Assembly (NCBI GenBank): GCA_002423705.1 | Contig: DINW01000088.1 | Location: 49,000 to 95,645 of the forward strand | Length of the DNA: 46,646 nucleotides | Reading direction: 5' to 3' | Source: Clostridium sp. UBA5530 | Lineage (GTDB): Bacteria; Bacillota; Clostridia; Clostridiales; Clostridiaceae | Part shown: positions 33,785 to 42,764 of the stretch, piece by piece | How the letters are laid out: every line of letters begins with the position of its first letter | Numbering within the stretch: position 1 is the first letter of the stretch | Program-made: the position numbers and the translations under genes | The notes under the pieces: generated by a model | Databases searched by the model: none | Seen by the model: only the letters and a program-made list of their open reading frames with translations | What the model was told of the DNA's origin: nothing

Positions 33785-34636
33785 ATGAAAAAGAAAAACA
33801 CTTTAAAAGAATACTCAATAATGACTTTGGGAATGATTTTAATAGCTATTTCTGTAGAATTTTTTGTAATTCCAAATGATCTAGCATCTGGGGGTATTAC
33901 AGGATTTTGTGTGGTTTTAAATCATTATGTGCCAATAATTTCAGTGGAAGTTTTTACATTTATATTTAATATAATTTTATTTATTGTGGGATTCATATTT
34001 ATTGGTGGAAGCTTTGGTGTGAAAACCATATATGCAGCTCTAGGCTTATCAGGACTTATGTGGCTTATTAAAAATACAATTAACCCTCAACTTATAACCA
34101 ATGATTTAATGTTAAGCTCAATATTTTCAAGTGCCTTGACAGGAAGTGGACTAGCCTTGATATTTAGCCAAGGGGCATCTAGTGGGGGAACAGATATAAT
34201 AGCTAAAATCCTAAATAAATATTTAAGGCTTGATATAGGAAAGTCTATGCAAGTAGTTGATTTTGTGGTAGTTATTTTAGGAGCAATAACCTTTGGATGG
34301 GAAAAAGGAATGTATTCCTTAATAATAGTATTCATGAATGGATTTATAATAGACAAACTTTTAGCAGGATTCAATAACTGTAAGCAAATTATGATAATGA
34401 GCGAGAAAAATGAATTTATAAAAGACTTTATAATGAATGATTTGAAAAGAGGATGTACTATAATATCTGCTAAGGGAGCATATAGCGATACAGAAACAGA
34501 TATGCTATATTGTGTAGCAAATAGAAAACAGTTCTTGGATTTGAAGGCATTTATAAAAGAAAATGATCCAAGGGCATTTATAATAGTTAATGAAGCCCAT
34601 GAAGTTATGGGAGAAGGCTTTAGGGCTATAGAATAA
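33785..34636 (+). CDS. YitT family membrane protein
   Basis: A 283-residue protein with about five N-terminal hydrophobic segments (GMILIAISVEFFVIPNDLASGGITG, SQGASSGGTDIIAKIL) and a C-terminal DUF2179 domain (IMNDLKRGCTIISAKGAYS, MLYCVANRKQFLDLKAFI). The family is widespread in Firmicutes with no settled function; the soluble domain may bind a ligand. The ATG at 33785 has AGGAG at 33771-33775; the TTG inside that spacing is rejected. A single-gene unit. Confidence 0.9.
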   Translation: MKKKNTLKEYSIMTLGMILIAISVEFFVIPNDLASGGITGFCVVLNHYVPIISVEVFTFIFNIILFIVGFIFIGGSFGVKTIYAALGLSGLMWLIKNTINPQLITNDLMLSSIFSSALTGSGLALIFSQGASSGGTDIIAKILNKYLRLDIGKSMQVVDFVVVILGAITFGWEKGMYSLIIVFMNGFIIDKLLAGFNNCKQIMIMSEKNEFIKDFIMNDLKRGCTIISAKGAYSDTETDMLYCVANRKQFLDLKAFIKENDPRAFIIVNEAHEVMGEGFRAIE

Positions 34637-34770
34637 AAATTAAATAATTCAGGGCAGTGAAATAGGCTAGAGGTATCTTGCCTATTTTTTCATAATTAGC
34701 ATATTTATCCAAAATTGTTGCAAAATCTTCAATATTAAATATTTAATTTTAAACCATATGTATATTATGA

Positions 34771-34776
34771 TATAAT
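34771..34776 (+). promoter_or_regulatory. -10 box for the ftsE operon
   Basis: TATAAT at 34771-34776 with TTTAAA at 34748-34753 (17-base spacing, 4 of 6 matches to the -35 consensus), about 50 bases before ftsE. Confidence 0.45.
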
Positions 34777-34828
34777 ATATATGAATTTGTTGAAGAGCTA
34801 GAGATAATAAAGGTAAGGAGCTGAGGTT

Positions 34829-35515
34829 GTGATAGAATTTAAAAATATATGCAAAACATATAACAACAATGTAGTTGCACTGAAAGACGTGAATATTGAT
34901 ATAGAAAAGGGCGATTTTGTATTTTTAGTTGGCCCTAGTGGAGCAGGAAAATCTACTTTCATAAAGATGCTCCTTAAAGAAATAGAACCAACCAAAGGAA
35001 AAATACTTGTGGATAATATGAATCTTGGTGATCTGAAGAAAAATGAAATACCTTATTACAGAAGAAAGATAGGCATGGTATTTCAGGATTTTAGATTGAT
35101 ACCAACCTTGAATGTATACGAAAATGTAGCTTTTGCCATGAGAGTTGTGGAGGCTACTCCAAGAGAAATAAGAAAAAGAGTACCTTTAGTATTAGCTATG
35201 GTAGGGCTAGGAGATAAACATAAGATGTTTCCTAATGAGCTATCAGGGGGAGAGCAACAAAGGGTATCCTTAGCAAGAGCTATAGTAAATAATCCATCTC
35301 TTTTAATAGCAGATGAACCTACAGGAAATTTGGACCCGGACACTGCTAAGGAAATAATGGAGATAATCAGTGACATAAATAAAAGTGGAACTACTGTACT
35401 TATGGCTACCCATGCAAAGGAAATAGTTGACGTTATGAAAAAGAGAGTTATAGCCATAGAAAAAGGCATCATAGCAAGAGATGAAAAGAGGGGAAGATAC
35501 GATCATGAAATTTAG
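34829..35515 (+). CDS. ftsE: Cell division ATP-binding protein FtsE
   Basis: A 228-residue ABC ATPase that, with FtsX, activates peptidoglycan hydrolases at division or in sporulation. Walker A GPSGAGKST, signature LSGGEQQR, Walker B LLIADEPTGNLDP and ATHAKEIVD are present. It starts with GTG, preceded by AAGGAG. It overlaps ftsX by 11 bases. Confidence 0.95.
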   Translation: MIEFKNICKTYNNNVVALKDVNIDIEKGDFVFLVGPSGAGKSTFIKMLLKEIEPTKGKILVDNMNLGDLKKNEIPYYRRKIGMVFQDFRLIPTLNVYENVAFAMRVVEATPREIRKRVPLVLAMVGLGDKHKMFPNELSGGEQQRVSLARAIVNNPSLLIADEPTGNLDPDTAKEIMEIISDINKSGTTVLMATHAKEIVDVMKKRVIAIEKGIIARDEKRGRYDHEI

Positions 35516-36398
35516 TACTATAAAACATTTTTTTGTGGATGCTCTTAAGAGCTTAAAAAGAAATAAAACTATAAGTATTGCTTCTGCATTGACAGTATCT
35601 GCAACCTTGTTTATATTTGGAGTATTTATTTTGATTGCTGTTACTGTAAACAATCAAGTAGAAGTGGTAGAATCCATGGTGGAAGTAAAGGTATATTTAC
35701 AAGAGGATGTTACCTTATTAGAACAAAGAGCTATCGAAGATAAAGTAAAAGAGGTACCAGGCATCAAGGAGGTTGTTTTCGAAAGCAGAGCCCAAGCTAT
35801 GGAAAACTTTAAATCTCAGTCTCAAAGCAATAAAGAAATATTAGAGGGATATGGCAGTGAGAATAATCCATTTCAAAGTGCCCTAGTGGTAAAGATTGAT
35901 AGCCCAGAGGTGGCCAAGGATGTAGAGGAAGCTGTTAAGAACTTAGTGGGTGTAGACCAAGTTGGAAATCAAAAGGATATAATCGATAAAATTATAAGCG
36001 TATCCTCCACAATAAAGTGGGTAGGAGTTGCTATGTTTATAGTATTGGTAGCAGTATCCTTGTTCCTAATATCAAATACCATAAAACTTACAGTGTTTTC
36101 TAGGAGAAGAGAAATTGGTATTATGAAGTTTGTTGGAGCTACAGACTGGTTTATAAGATGGCCTTTCATAATTGAAGGTATGATAATAGGCCTTATAGGA
36201 GCATTGGTTTCTGATGGATTGCTTTACTTTGGATATAAAGTTTTATATACCAACGTTACTAATTCACTAATAGGAGCCACACCTTTAGTAGCACCAACTT
36301 ATGTAGCTACTATAATATTACTAGAATTTATAGCAGCAGGTATATTGGTAGGAGCTGCAGGTAGCTTCATATCCTTAAGAAAATTCCTAGAGGTTTAA
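35505..36398 (+). CDS. ftsX: Cell division protein FtsX
   Basis: A 297-residue membrane partner of FtsE: an N-terminal cytoplasmic segment with SLKRNKTISIAS, four membrane segments, an extracellular domain (VEVKVYLQEDVTLLEQRAIEDKVKEVPGI) between the first and second, and the FSRRREIGIMKFVGATDWFIRWPFIIEG coupling region. The start at 35505 has GAGGGGAAG upstream; the in-frame ATG at 35481 overlaps deeper into ftsE and is less likely. Confidence 0.95.
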   Translation: MKFSTIKHFFVDALKSLKRNKTISIASALTVSATLFIFGVFILIAVTVNNQVEVVESMVEVKVYLQEDVTLLEQRAIEDKVKEVPGIKEVVFESRAQAMENFKSQSQSNKEILEGYGSENNPFQSALVVKIDSPEVAKDVEEAVKNLVGVDQVGNQKDIIDKIISVSSTIKWVGVAMFIVLVAVSLFLISNTIKLTVFSRRREIGIMKFVGATDWFIRWPFIIEGMIIGLIGALVSDGLLYFGYKVLYTNVTNSLIGATPLVAPTYVATIILLEFIAAGILVGAAGSFISLRKFLEV

Positions 36399-36408
36399 AA
36401 GAACTAAG

Positions 36409-36454
36409 AAGCGTTATAAGACTGTACTTTAGCAGTCCTATAACGCTTTTTTTT
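36409..36454 (+). terminator. Terminator after ftsX
   Basis: AAGCGTTATAAGACTG pairs with CAGTCCTATAACGCTT with one mismatch, followed by a run of eight or more T. Downstream ctpA therefore has its own transcription start. Confidence 0.9.
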
Positions 36455-36646
36455 ATTAAGTGAAACTAAGCTTCCCTTAATAACATATCTTTATTTAATG
36501 TTTAAATAGATTTATAATTATAGGAGTGAAATTTAAGGATATAATTAAGAAATAAAATATTTTAAAAATTTAGATCATAATCTATAATAAAATCAATATA
36601 CTTTGGTAAAATAGACTCATAGGCATTTTTAGAAAGGATGTTTGAG

Positions 36647-37903
36647 ATGGAGAATGAAGACAAAGGCAAAAAAATAAAGAAAAAAGGCAGAGGTAAATGG
36701 ATTGCATTGGTAGCGGTAATAGTGATTGCTACTAACGTAATGTCCTTTTTCATAGGAGCTAAGGCATCTATGGCAATACCAGGGATGGGTGTTAGTGATA
36801 GGGAAATCTCTAAATCGCTACAGGGTATAAGTGATGTATCCAAGTTTAAGAGGCTCTTTGAGGTAAGGGATATGCTATATAAGCTTTATGATGGACCTAT
36901 AGATGAGGACGCCTTAGTAGAGGGCGCAATAAAGGGTATGACAGGAGCATTAAAGGACCCTTATACTGTGTTTATGAATAAAAAGGAATTTGCAGACTTT
37001 AATGAGAAAAATGAAGGAAATTATGTAGGGGTTGGGCTTCAAGTAGCAGTAAAGGAAGATAATATAGTTGTAATAGCTGCATTTGAAGGTTCACCTGCTG
37101 ATAAAGCTGGTATTAAAGCAGGGGATATTATAAAAAAGGTAGCTGATACGGTGGTTACAGGAAAGGATATGGAGAAAGCTGTATCTATCATGAAAAATGG
37201 AAAGGCTAAAGAAAAAGTAACCATAACCTTGTTTAGAGAAGGCAAGGGAGAGTTTCAGGCGGATGTATATAGAGATACCATAGTTATGCAAACTGTTGCA
37301 GGAGAAATTATGGAAAATGGAGTTGGTTACATTCAAATAAGCATGTTTGATGAGCACACAGGAGATGCATTCTCTAAGAAGCTTAAGGATTTACAAAGTC
37401 AAGGAGCTAAAGGTCTTATATTGGATCTTAGACAGAATCCAGGAGGACTTTTAAAAGAATGTATAGATGTAGTTTCTAATTTTATAGAGAAAGATAAACT
37501 CATAACCTACACTATAGATAAATACAAAAAAGAAAGCAAATATAATTCTAAAGGTGGAAGTGCTGTAGGTATGCCTTTAGTATTGCTAATAGATGAAAAT
37601 ACTGCTAGTGCATCAGAAATAGTAGCAGGTGCTGTAAGGGATTATGATATTGGAACATTAATAGGAACTAAAACCTTTGGTAAAGGAGTAGTTCAAACTG
37701 TACTAAAGATGAGTGAAGAAACAGGTCTTAAGGTTACTATTTCAAAATATTATACTCCAAAGGGAGAAAATATACACAAGATAGGTATAGCTCCAAATAT
37801 AGAAGTAGTTATCCCTAAGGAATTACAAAATGATAAGTTAACTAGAAGTAATGATCCTCAATTGAATAAGGCGTTAGAGGTTATAAGAGACAAAATTAAA
37901 TAG
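36647..37903 (+). CDS. ctpA: C-terminal processing peptidase (S41 family, PDZ)
   Basis: A 418-residue serine protease with one N-terminal membrane segment (18-40), a PDZ domain (about 125-205, NYVGVGLQVAV, GSPADKAGIKAGDIIKKV) and an S41 protease domain. The catalytic pair is S321 in TASASE and K346 in FGKGVVQ. It is the relative of Bacillus CtpA/CtpB, which process secreted or sporulation proteins. The ATG at 36647 is 8 bases after AAAGGA; an ATG at 36638 overlaps that site. Position between ftsEX and a MinJ-like gene matches Bacillus. Confidence 0.93.
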   Translation: MENEDKGKKIKKKGRGKWIALVAVIVIATNVMSFFIGAKASMAIPGMGVSDREISKSLQGISDVSKFKRLFEVRDMLYKLYDGPIDEDALVEGAIKGMTGALKDPYTVFMNKKEFADFNEKNEGNYVGVGLQVAVKEDNIVVIAAFEGSPADKAGIKAGDIIKKVADTVVTGKDMEKAVSIMKNGKAKEKVTITLFREGKGEFQADVYRDTIVMQTVAGEIMENGVGYIQISMFDEHTGDAFSKKLKDLQSQGAKGLILDLRQNPGGLLKECIDVVSNFIEKDKLITYTIDKYKKESKYNSKGGSAVGMPLVLLIDENTASASEIVAGAVRDYDIGTLIGTKTFGKGVVQTVLKMSEETGLKVTISKYYTPKGENIHKIGIAPNIEVVIPKELQNDKLTRSNDPQLNKALEVIRDKIK

Positions 37904-37917
37904 GAGGATTTTCCTTA

Positions 37918-39204
37918 ATGAATTTATTTGAATACACTTTAAGAGCGGTAGCCTACGCTATAGCAGATCCAGGCCTAGTGCTGATACTTGTAATTATGGG
38001 TATGTTTCTATATAGAAAAAATAAAAGAATTGCCTTTCTTCAAAGGATGATGATAGGGGAGAAATATGTATCTCCCCTAGAACTTACCTTGTCCCAAATT
38101 GTTGTGGGTATAGCAGGAGGAGTAATAGGAAGTATGATACTATCATACTTAGGAATAATGTTTCATGAAAAATCAGGAATAGAGCTTATTTTTATGGTAT
38201 CTTTAGTATTGATGACAATTAAGCCAAGATGGATATGCTTTTCCTATAGTGGAGCAGTATTGGGATTAATGGTGTTGCTCATTGACTTTCTAAAAAAATC
38301 GGGAATAATTTCTACAAATTTCCCTATAACTTTAGATATAGTTTCCCTTGTATCTTTAATAGCAGTACTTCACATAGTAGAAGGAATTTTGATAACAGTG
38401 GATGGAAAGAAAGGGGCTATACCTGTATTTACCAATAAAGATGGTAAATTAGCAGGGGGCTTTGCGTTAGAGAGATACTGGCCCATACCACTTGCCATAA
38501 TGTTTTTTAGTAATAATATACTAAGTGGTGCCATGGAGCCTATAAACACTCCAACATGGTGGCCTATACTCCATGGAAATCTTAATGATGTTTTTTTGGC
38601 TACTGCCATAGTAAGTGCAATGCCTTTATATGCAATGATTGGATATAAAAGTGTTACCTTTACTCAAAGCAAAACTGAGAAGGCAGTAATGTCAGGAATA
38701 AGCAATATTATTTATGGAGGGGCATTGTTAGCTTTATCCCAGTTAGCAAATTACGGACTAGCTTTTCAAATTTTAGTATTGATATTGATGCCATTAGGAC
38801 ACGAACTTATGTTATTAATTCAAAAGGGAAAAGAGAAAAGGGGAAAGATCAAGTATGCCAGTGATGAGGAAGGCATAACAGTTTTGGAAGTGATGCCAAA
38901 TTCCATGGCTAAAAGAAGCGGAATAAAAAGTGGGGACAAAATACTTGAGGTAAATGACGATAAACCAGAGGAATATACCATGATTTATGACGCTCTAAAC
39001 AAAGGATTTAATAACTTAAAGCTTAAAATTAAGGATACAAAAGGGACTATAAGAAATATAACCTTGTCCATTGGAGAAGGAGGATCTTTAGGTATAATTT
39101 TAATTCCAAAGGGTTTTCCAGATGGTAATGGAGTCCTAGAGGTTGGAGACAAGAAATTTAAAGATATTTTGGATAAAATTAAGAAGAAAAATGATAAAGA
39201 ATAG
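37918..39204 (+). CDS. PDZ-domain membrane protein (MinJ-like)
   Basis: A 428-residue protein with about eight hydrophobic segments (residues 10-310) and a C-terminal PDZ domain (EGITVLEVMPNSMAKRSGIKSGDKILEVNDDKP). In Bacillus, MinJ, the link between DivIVA and MinCD, has this design and lies next to ctpB and ftsEX, so gene order supports a division-site role. Similar PDZ membrane proteins are uncharacterised in clostridia. It follows ctpA by 14 bases with AGGAGG. Confidence 0.82.
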   Translation: MNLFEYTLRAVAYAIADPGLVLILVIMGMFLYRKNKRIAFLQRMMIGEKYVSPLELTLSQIVVGIAGGVIGSMILSYLGIMFHEKSGIELIFMVSLVLMTIKPRWICFSYSGAVLGLMVLLIDFLKKSGIISTNFPITLDIVSLVSLIAVLHIVEGILITVDGKKGAIPVFTNKDGKLAGGFALERYWPIPLAIMFFSNNILSGAMEPINTPTWWPILHGNLNDVFLATAIVSAMPLYAMIGYKSVTFTQSKTEKAVMSGISNIIYGGALLALSQLANYGLAFQILVLILMPLGHELMLLIQKGKEKRGKIKYASDEEGITVLEVMPNSMAKRSGIKSGDKILEVNDDKPEEYTMIYDALNKGFNNLKLKIKDTKGTIRNITLSIGEGGSLGIILIPKGFPDGNGVLEVGDKKFKDILDKIKKKNDKE

Positions 39205-39219
39205 TTAAGGAGGGATCTA

Positions 39220-41187
39220 ATGGGGAACTTTAAAATTTCCTCCCAATTTAGGCCTATGGGAGATCAGCCAGAGGCTATAGATAAAATAGCATCATCTATT
39301 GAAGCGGGAAACAAATTTCAAACCCTACTTGGAGTTACAGGGTCTGGAAAAACTTTTACTATGGCTAACATAATAGAAAGAGTTCAAAAACCCACTTTGA
39401 TTTTAGCTCATAACAAGACTTTAGCAGCACAGCTTTGCTCTGAATTTAAGGAATTTTTCCCAAACAACTCAGTAGAGTATTTTGTTTCATACTACGACTA
39501 TTATCAGCCAGAAGCTTATGTTCCTCAAACAGACACTTACATTGAAAAGGATGCATCTATCAATGATGAAATAGATAAACTTAGGCACTCTGCAACCTCA
39601 GCTCTTTTTGAAAGAAAAGATGTAATCATAGTTGCTTCTGTGTCCTGTATATACGGACTAGGAAATCCAGAGGAATACAAAAATCTAACTATCTCATTAA
39701 GACCAGGAATGAAAAAGGATAGAGATGAGCTTATAAGAAAGCTGGTTGAAATTCAATATGAAAGAAATGAGATAGATTTTTCAAGGGGTACCTTTAGAGT
39801 TAGGGGAGATACAGTAGATATTGTACCTGCATCTAATAGTACTAAAGGAATAAGGATAGAATTTTTTGGAGATGAAGTTGATAGAATAAAAGAATTTGAT
39901 ATATTGACTGGAAATATATTAAGTGAATTGAATCATGTGATGATTTTCCCTGCATCTCACTTTGCTACCTCTAGAGATAAACTAGAAGTAGCAATAAAAA
40001 CCATTGAGGATGAACTGGAATGGAGACTTAAGGAACTTATAGCTCAAGATAAGCTTCTAGAGGCCCAAAGGATTAAGCAACGTACCAATTTTGATATAGA
40101 AATGATAAGGGAAATGGGTTATTGTACAGGAATTGAAAATTATTCTAGAATATTAGATGGAAGACAGCCGGGTACTCCTCCTAAAACCTTAATAGATTAT
40201 TTCCCAGAGGACTACCTTTTATTTATAGATGAAAGTCACGTAACTCTTCCTCAAGTAAAGGCCATGTATGGAGGGGATAGGTCAAGAAAAAATTCTTTGG
40301 TGGATTATGGATTTAGATTGCCCTCAGCCTATGATAATAGACCTTTGCAATTTGAAGAATTTGAGGGGAAATTAAATCAAGTTCTATTTGTAAGTGCTAC
40401 TCCTGCTGCCTATGAATTAGATCACTCTAAGGTGGTGGCAGAGCAGATTATAAGACCAACTGGACTATTAGATCCAGAGGTTATAGTAAGACCTGTAAAG
40501 GGACAAATTGATGACTTATACAAGGAAATAAAAAATACCATAGCTAATGGATTTAGAATCCTAGTTACCACATTGACTAAAAGAATGGCTGAAGACCTTA
40601 CCAAATACTTAAAGGATTTAGATATAAAAACTACTTATCTTCATTCTGATATAGAAACCATAGAAAGAACAAAGATAATAAGGGATTTAAGAGTTGGAGA
40701 ATTTGATGTATTGGTAGGTATAAACTTATTAAGAGAGGGTCTTGATATACCAGAGGTAGCATTGGTAGGAATATTAGATGCAGATAAGGAAGGTTTCTTA
40801 AGATCTGAGACTGCTCTAATACAAACCATAGGAAGAGCTGCAAGAAATTCTGAAAGCAGGGTCATAATGTATGGAGATGTTATTACTAAATCCATGGATA
40901 GAGCCATTAAAGAAACTAATAGAAGAAGAAAACTTCAGATGGAATACAATGAGATAAATGGTATAATTCCTACTACCATCAAGAAAGATGTAAGAGAAAT
41001 CATAGAGGTTACTAAGGTGTCAGAGAAATCAGAGATCTATGATTATGAAAAGAATCCAAATATAGATAATGTAGAAGAATCAATAGAGAAATACACAGAA
41101 GAGATGATGGAAGCTGCTAAAAACCTTCAGTTTGAGAGGGCAGCTGAGCTTAGGGATATTATATCTAAGCTAAAAAATCATAAATAA
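39220..41187 (+). CDS. uvrB: Excinuclease ABC subunit B
   Basis: A 655-residue nucleotide excision repair helicase-like protein that verifies DNA damage after loading by UvrA and recruits UvrC. Visible: FRPMGDQPEAI, Walker A GVTGSGKTFT, the beta-hairpin YYDYYQPEAYVPQTDTYIEKDASIN, DESHVTLPQ, ILVTTLTKRMAEDLT, NLLREGLDIPEV, QTIGRAARN, and a C-terminal UVR motif (EEMMEAAKNLQFERAAELRD). It has AAGGAGGG upstream. In many clostridia uvrA follows, but here a regulator comes next. Confidence 0.97.
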   Translation: MGNFKISSQFRPMGDQPEAIDKIASSIEAGNKFQTLLGVTGSGKTFTMANIIERVQKPTLILAHNKTLAAQLCSEFKEFFPNNSVEYFVSYYDYYQPEAYVPQTDTYIEKDASINDEIDKLRHSATSALFERKDVIIVASVSCIYGLGNPEEYKNLTISLRPGMKKDRDELIRKLVEIQYERNEIDFSRGTFRVRGDTVDIVPASNSTKGIRIEFFGDEVDRIKEFDILTGNILSELNHVMIFPASHFATSRDKLEVAIKTIEDELEWRLKELIAQDKLLEAQRIKQRTNFDIEMIREMGYCTGIENYSRILDGRQPGTPPKTLIDYFPEDYLLFIDESHVTLPQVKAMYGGDRSRKNSLVDYGFRLPSAYDNRPLQFEEFEGKLNQVLFVSATPAAYELDHSKVVAEQIIRPTGLLDPEVIVRPVKGQIDDLYKEIKNTIANGFRILVTTLTKRMAEDLTKYLKDLDIKTTYLHSDIETIERTKIIRDLRVGEFDVLVGINLLREGLDIPEVALVGILDADKEGFLRSETALIQTIGRAARNSESRVIMYGDVITKSMDRAIKETNRRRKLQMEYNEINGIIPTTIKKDVREIIEVTKVSEKSEIYDYEKNPNIDNVEESIEKYTEEMMEAAKNLQFERAAELRDIISKLKNHK

Positions 41188-41235
41188 GTACTAGGTGTAT
41201 TATATATAATTTAATTGGAGTTAAAGGAGAGTAGT

Positions 41236-42078
41236 ATGAGTTACATACTAAAAATAAAACAACATTGTGAGGATTTTACTCAATCAGAAAGAAAAATAGC
41301 AGATTATATACTAGAAAATAAGCAGGATGTAATAACTTTATCTGCCCAGGAGATTGGAACTTTAACTAAGACTTCCCCAGCTTCTGTAGTAAGATTTGCA
41401 AGGGCACTAGGTTATGAAGGTTTCCAGGAGTTAAAACTAGAGATAGCAAGAGCTCAAAGTGACATGGAAGAAAAGATAGAAGATGACATAGTTGAAGAAG
41501 GGGATACCATAGAAGAGCTTACTCAAAAAGTAGCTAACCAAGGTTTAAATACTATAAATAAAACCCTGGCTCTTTTAGATATGAACGATGTTAAAAAAGC
41601 TATAGAGGCCTTAAAGACAGCAAAGAATATATATCTATTTGGAGTAGGAGCCTCTTCTATAGTAGCTATGGATTTTCAACATAAGTTGTTAAGAATAAAT
41701 AGAATAGCTATTTTTCATTTAGACCACAGTATTCAATTGGCAATGTCAGTTCACGCTAAAAAAGGGGATTTGGCAATAGGAATATCCTATAGAGGAAGAA
41801 GTAAAGAGGTGAATAATTGTATTAGAAAGGCTAAGGATAATGGAGCTACCTGTATTTCTATTACTAAGTATGGGAACAATCCTTTAGCTGACTTAAGCCA
41901 TATAAATCTAAGGGTACCTAATGTAGAGAAAGAACTTAGAGTTGGAGCTATAGCCTCTAGAACAGCTCAACTTATGGTTACGGATATTTTATTTTTAGGA
42001 ATAGCAAAGAATGATTTTAATGAAGTGGAAAAATATTTAAAAGATACGAAAAAGATGACGGATGCTTTTAAGGAATAA
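41236..42078 (+). CDS. MurR/RpiR family transcriptional regulator
   Basis: A 280-residue regulator: an N-terminal HTH_6 domain (FTQSERKIADYILENKQDVITLSAQEIG, TSPASVVRFARALGYEGFQELKLEIA) and a C-terminal SIS domain binding a phosphosugar (YLFGVGASSIVAMDFQHKLLRI, GISYRGRSKEVNNCIRKAKDNGA). The ATG at 41236 has AAAGGAGA upstream; a TTG 21 bases before is less likely. Sugar-phosphate target genes are not adjacent, so its ligand and regulon cannot be deduced. Confidence 0.92.
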   Translation: MSYILKIKQHCEDFTQSERKIADYILENKQDVITLSAQEIGTLTKTSPASVVRFARALGYEGFQELKLEIARAQSDMEEKIEDDIVEEGDTIEELTQKVANQGLNTINKTLALLDMNDVKKAIEALKTAKNIYLFGVGASSIVAMDFQHKLLRINRIAIFHLDHSIQLAMSVHAKKGDLAIGISYRGRSKEVNNCIRKAKDNGATCISITKYGNNPLADLSHINLRVPNVEKELRVGAIASRTAQLMVTDILFLGIAKNDFNEVEKYLKDTKKMTDAFKE

Positions 42079-42136
42079 AATAAATTCATTTGCAAATACT
42101 ACTCTAGAAAGTTAAAACTTTAAGGAGGTATTTGTC

Positions 42137-42448
42137 ATGCCAAAGTTAAACTGTTGTGTTGAAAATTGTGCTTACAATAATGATAAGTATTGTTGCGTTG
42201 GAGCAATTGATGTAGATGGAGTAAAAGCAGTTCAGTCAGATTCTACATGCTGCAACACATTTCTAGAAAGAAGTGATGCATTTACAAATTGTGCTTGCGA
42301 TCCTAACCCAGAAATTGATATAGATTGTGAAGCAAAGAATTGTATGTATAATGACAATTGCAAATGCCATGCAGATAAAGTTGATATAGATGGAGATGGT
42401 GCTTGTAATTGCCACGAAACTAAGTGTTCAACTTTTTGTTGCAAATAA
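42137..42448 (+). CDS. Cysteine-rich protein with two DUF1540 domains
   Basis: A 103-residue protein with 18 cysteines in two related halves (LNCCVENCAYNNDKYC and IDCEAKNCMYNDNCKC, each followed by a DVDG or DIDG stretch and ending C-x-TF). The pattern is that of DUF1540, small metal-binding-like proteins found in clostridia and spore-formers, often in sporulating cells. No function is established. AAGGAGG lies upstream. It stands alone with its own terminator. Confidence 0.88.
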   Translation: MPKLNCCVENCAYNNDKYCCVGAIDVDGVKAVQSDSTCCNTFLERSDAFTNCACDPNPEIDIDCEAKNCMYNDNCKCHADKVDIDGDGACNCHETKCSTFCCK

Positions 42449-42495
42449 TACCTTTTTAAATAAAGGTTAATCAATGATTTTAGGCTGTTGTAAGA

Positions 42496-42534
42496 AGTTA
42501 TTTCTCTTAGATTAGGGAGATAACTTTTTTCTTT
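42496..42534 (+). terminator. Terminator after the DUF1540 gene
   Basis: AGTTATTTCTCT pairs with AGGGAGATAACT (two G-U pairs), followed by a T-rich run. Confidence 0.8.
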
Positions 42535-42594
42535 AAAAAAAACTACACTAAAAATTAATATCTGAAATTCAGTTTCTTTTTATGTAAATAACTA

Positions 42595-42622
42595 TTGAAA
42601 TTATATTTCTTACATGTATAAT
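42595..42622 (+). promoter_or_regulatory. Promoter of the sortase-anchored hydrolase gene
   Basis: TTGAAA at 42595-42600 and a perfect TATAAT at 42617-42622 with a 16-base spacer. Confidence 0.7.
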
Positions 42623-42764
42623 AATAGATATAGTAATAAAGTTTAACATGGATATCATGTTATGGAAAAAACATTAAACAGTTACGTTATTATTTATTTA
42701 GGAAGGGTGTGAAAATATTAAGGGGGCTCGTAAAACTGCCAAAGATAATGGGGGAGGAACAGAT

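Larger units (their letters stand above)
42449..42764. other. 316-base intergenic region before the sortase-anchored protein
   Basis: It contains the DUF1540 terminator, a good promoter at 42595-42622, and a transcribed leader of about 135 bases with the inverted repeat AACATG-GATAT-CATGTT (42645-42661). The leader ends in GGGGGAGG before the start codon. I could not match it to a riboswitch class. No coding frame is seen. Confidence 0.6.

Noticed and set aside
36562..36843. Minus-strand frame of 93 codons across the ctpA start
   Set aside because: It covers the promoter region and signal anchor of ctpA and has no binding site or family pattern.
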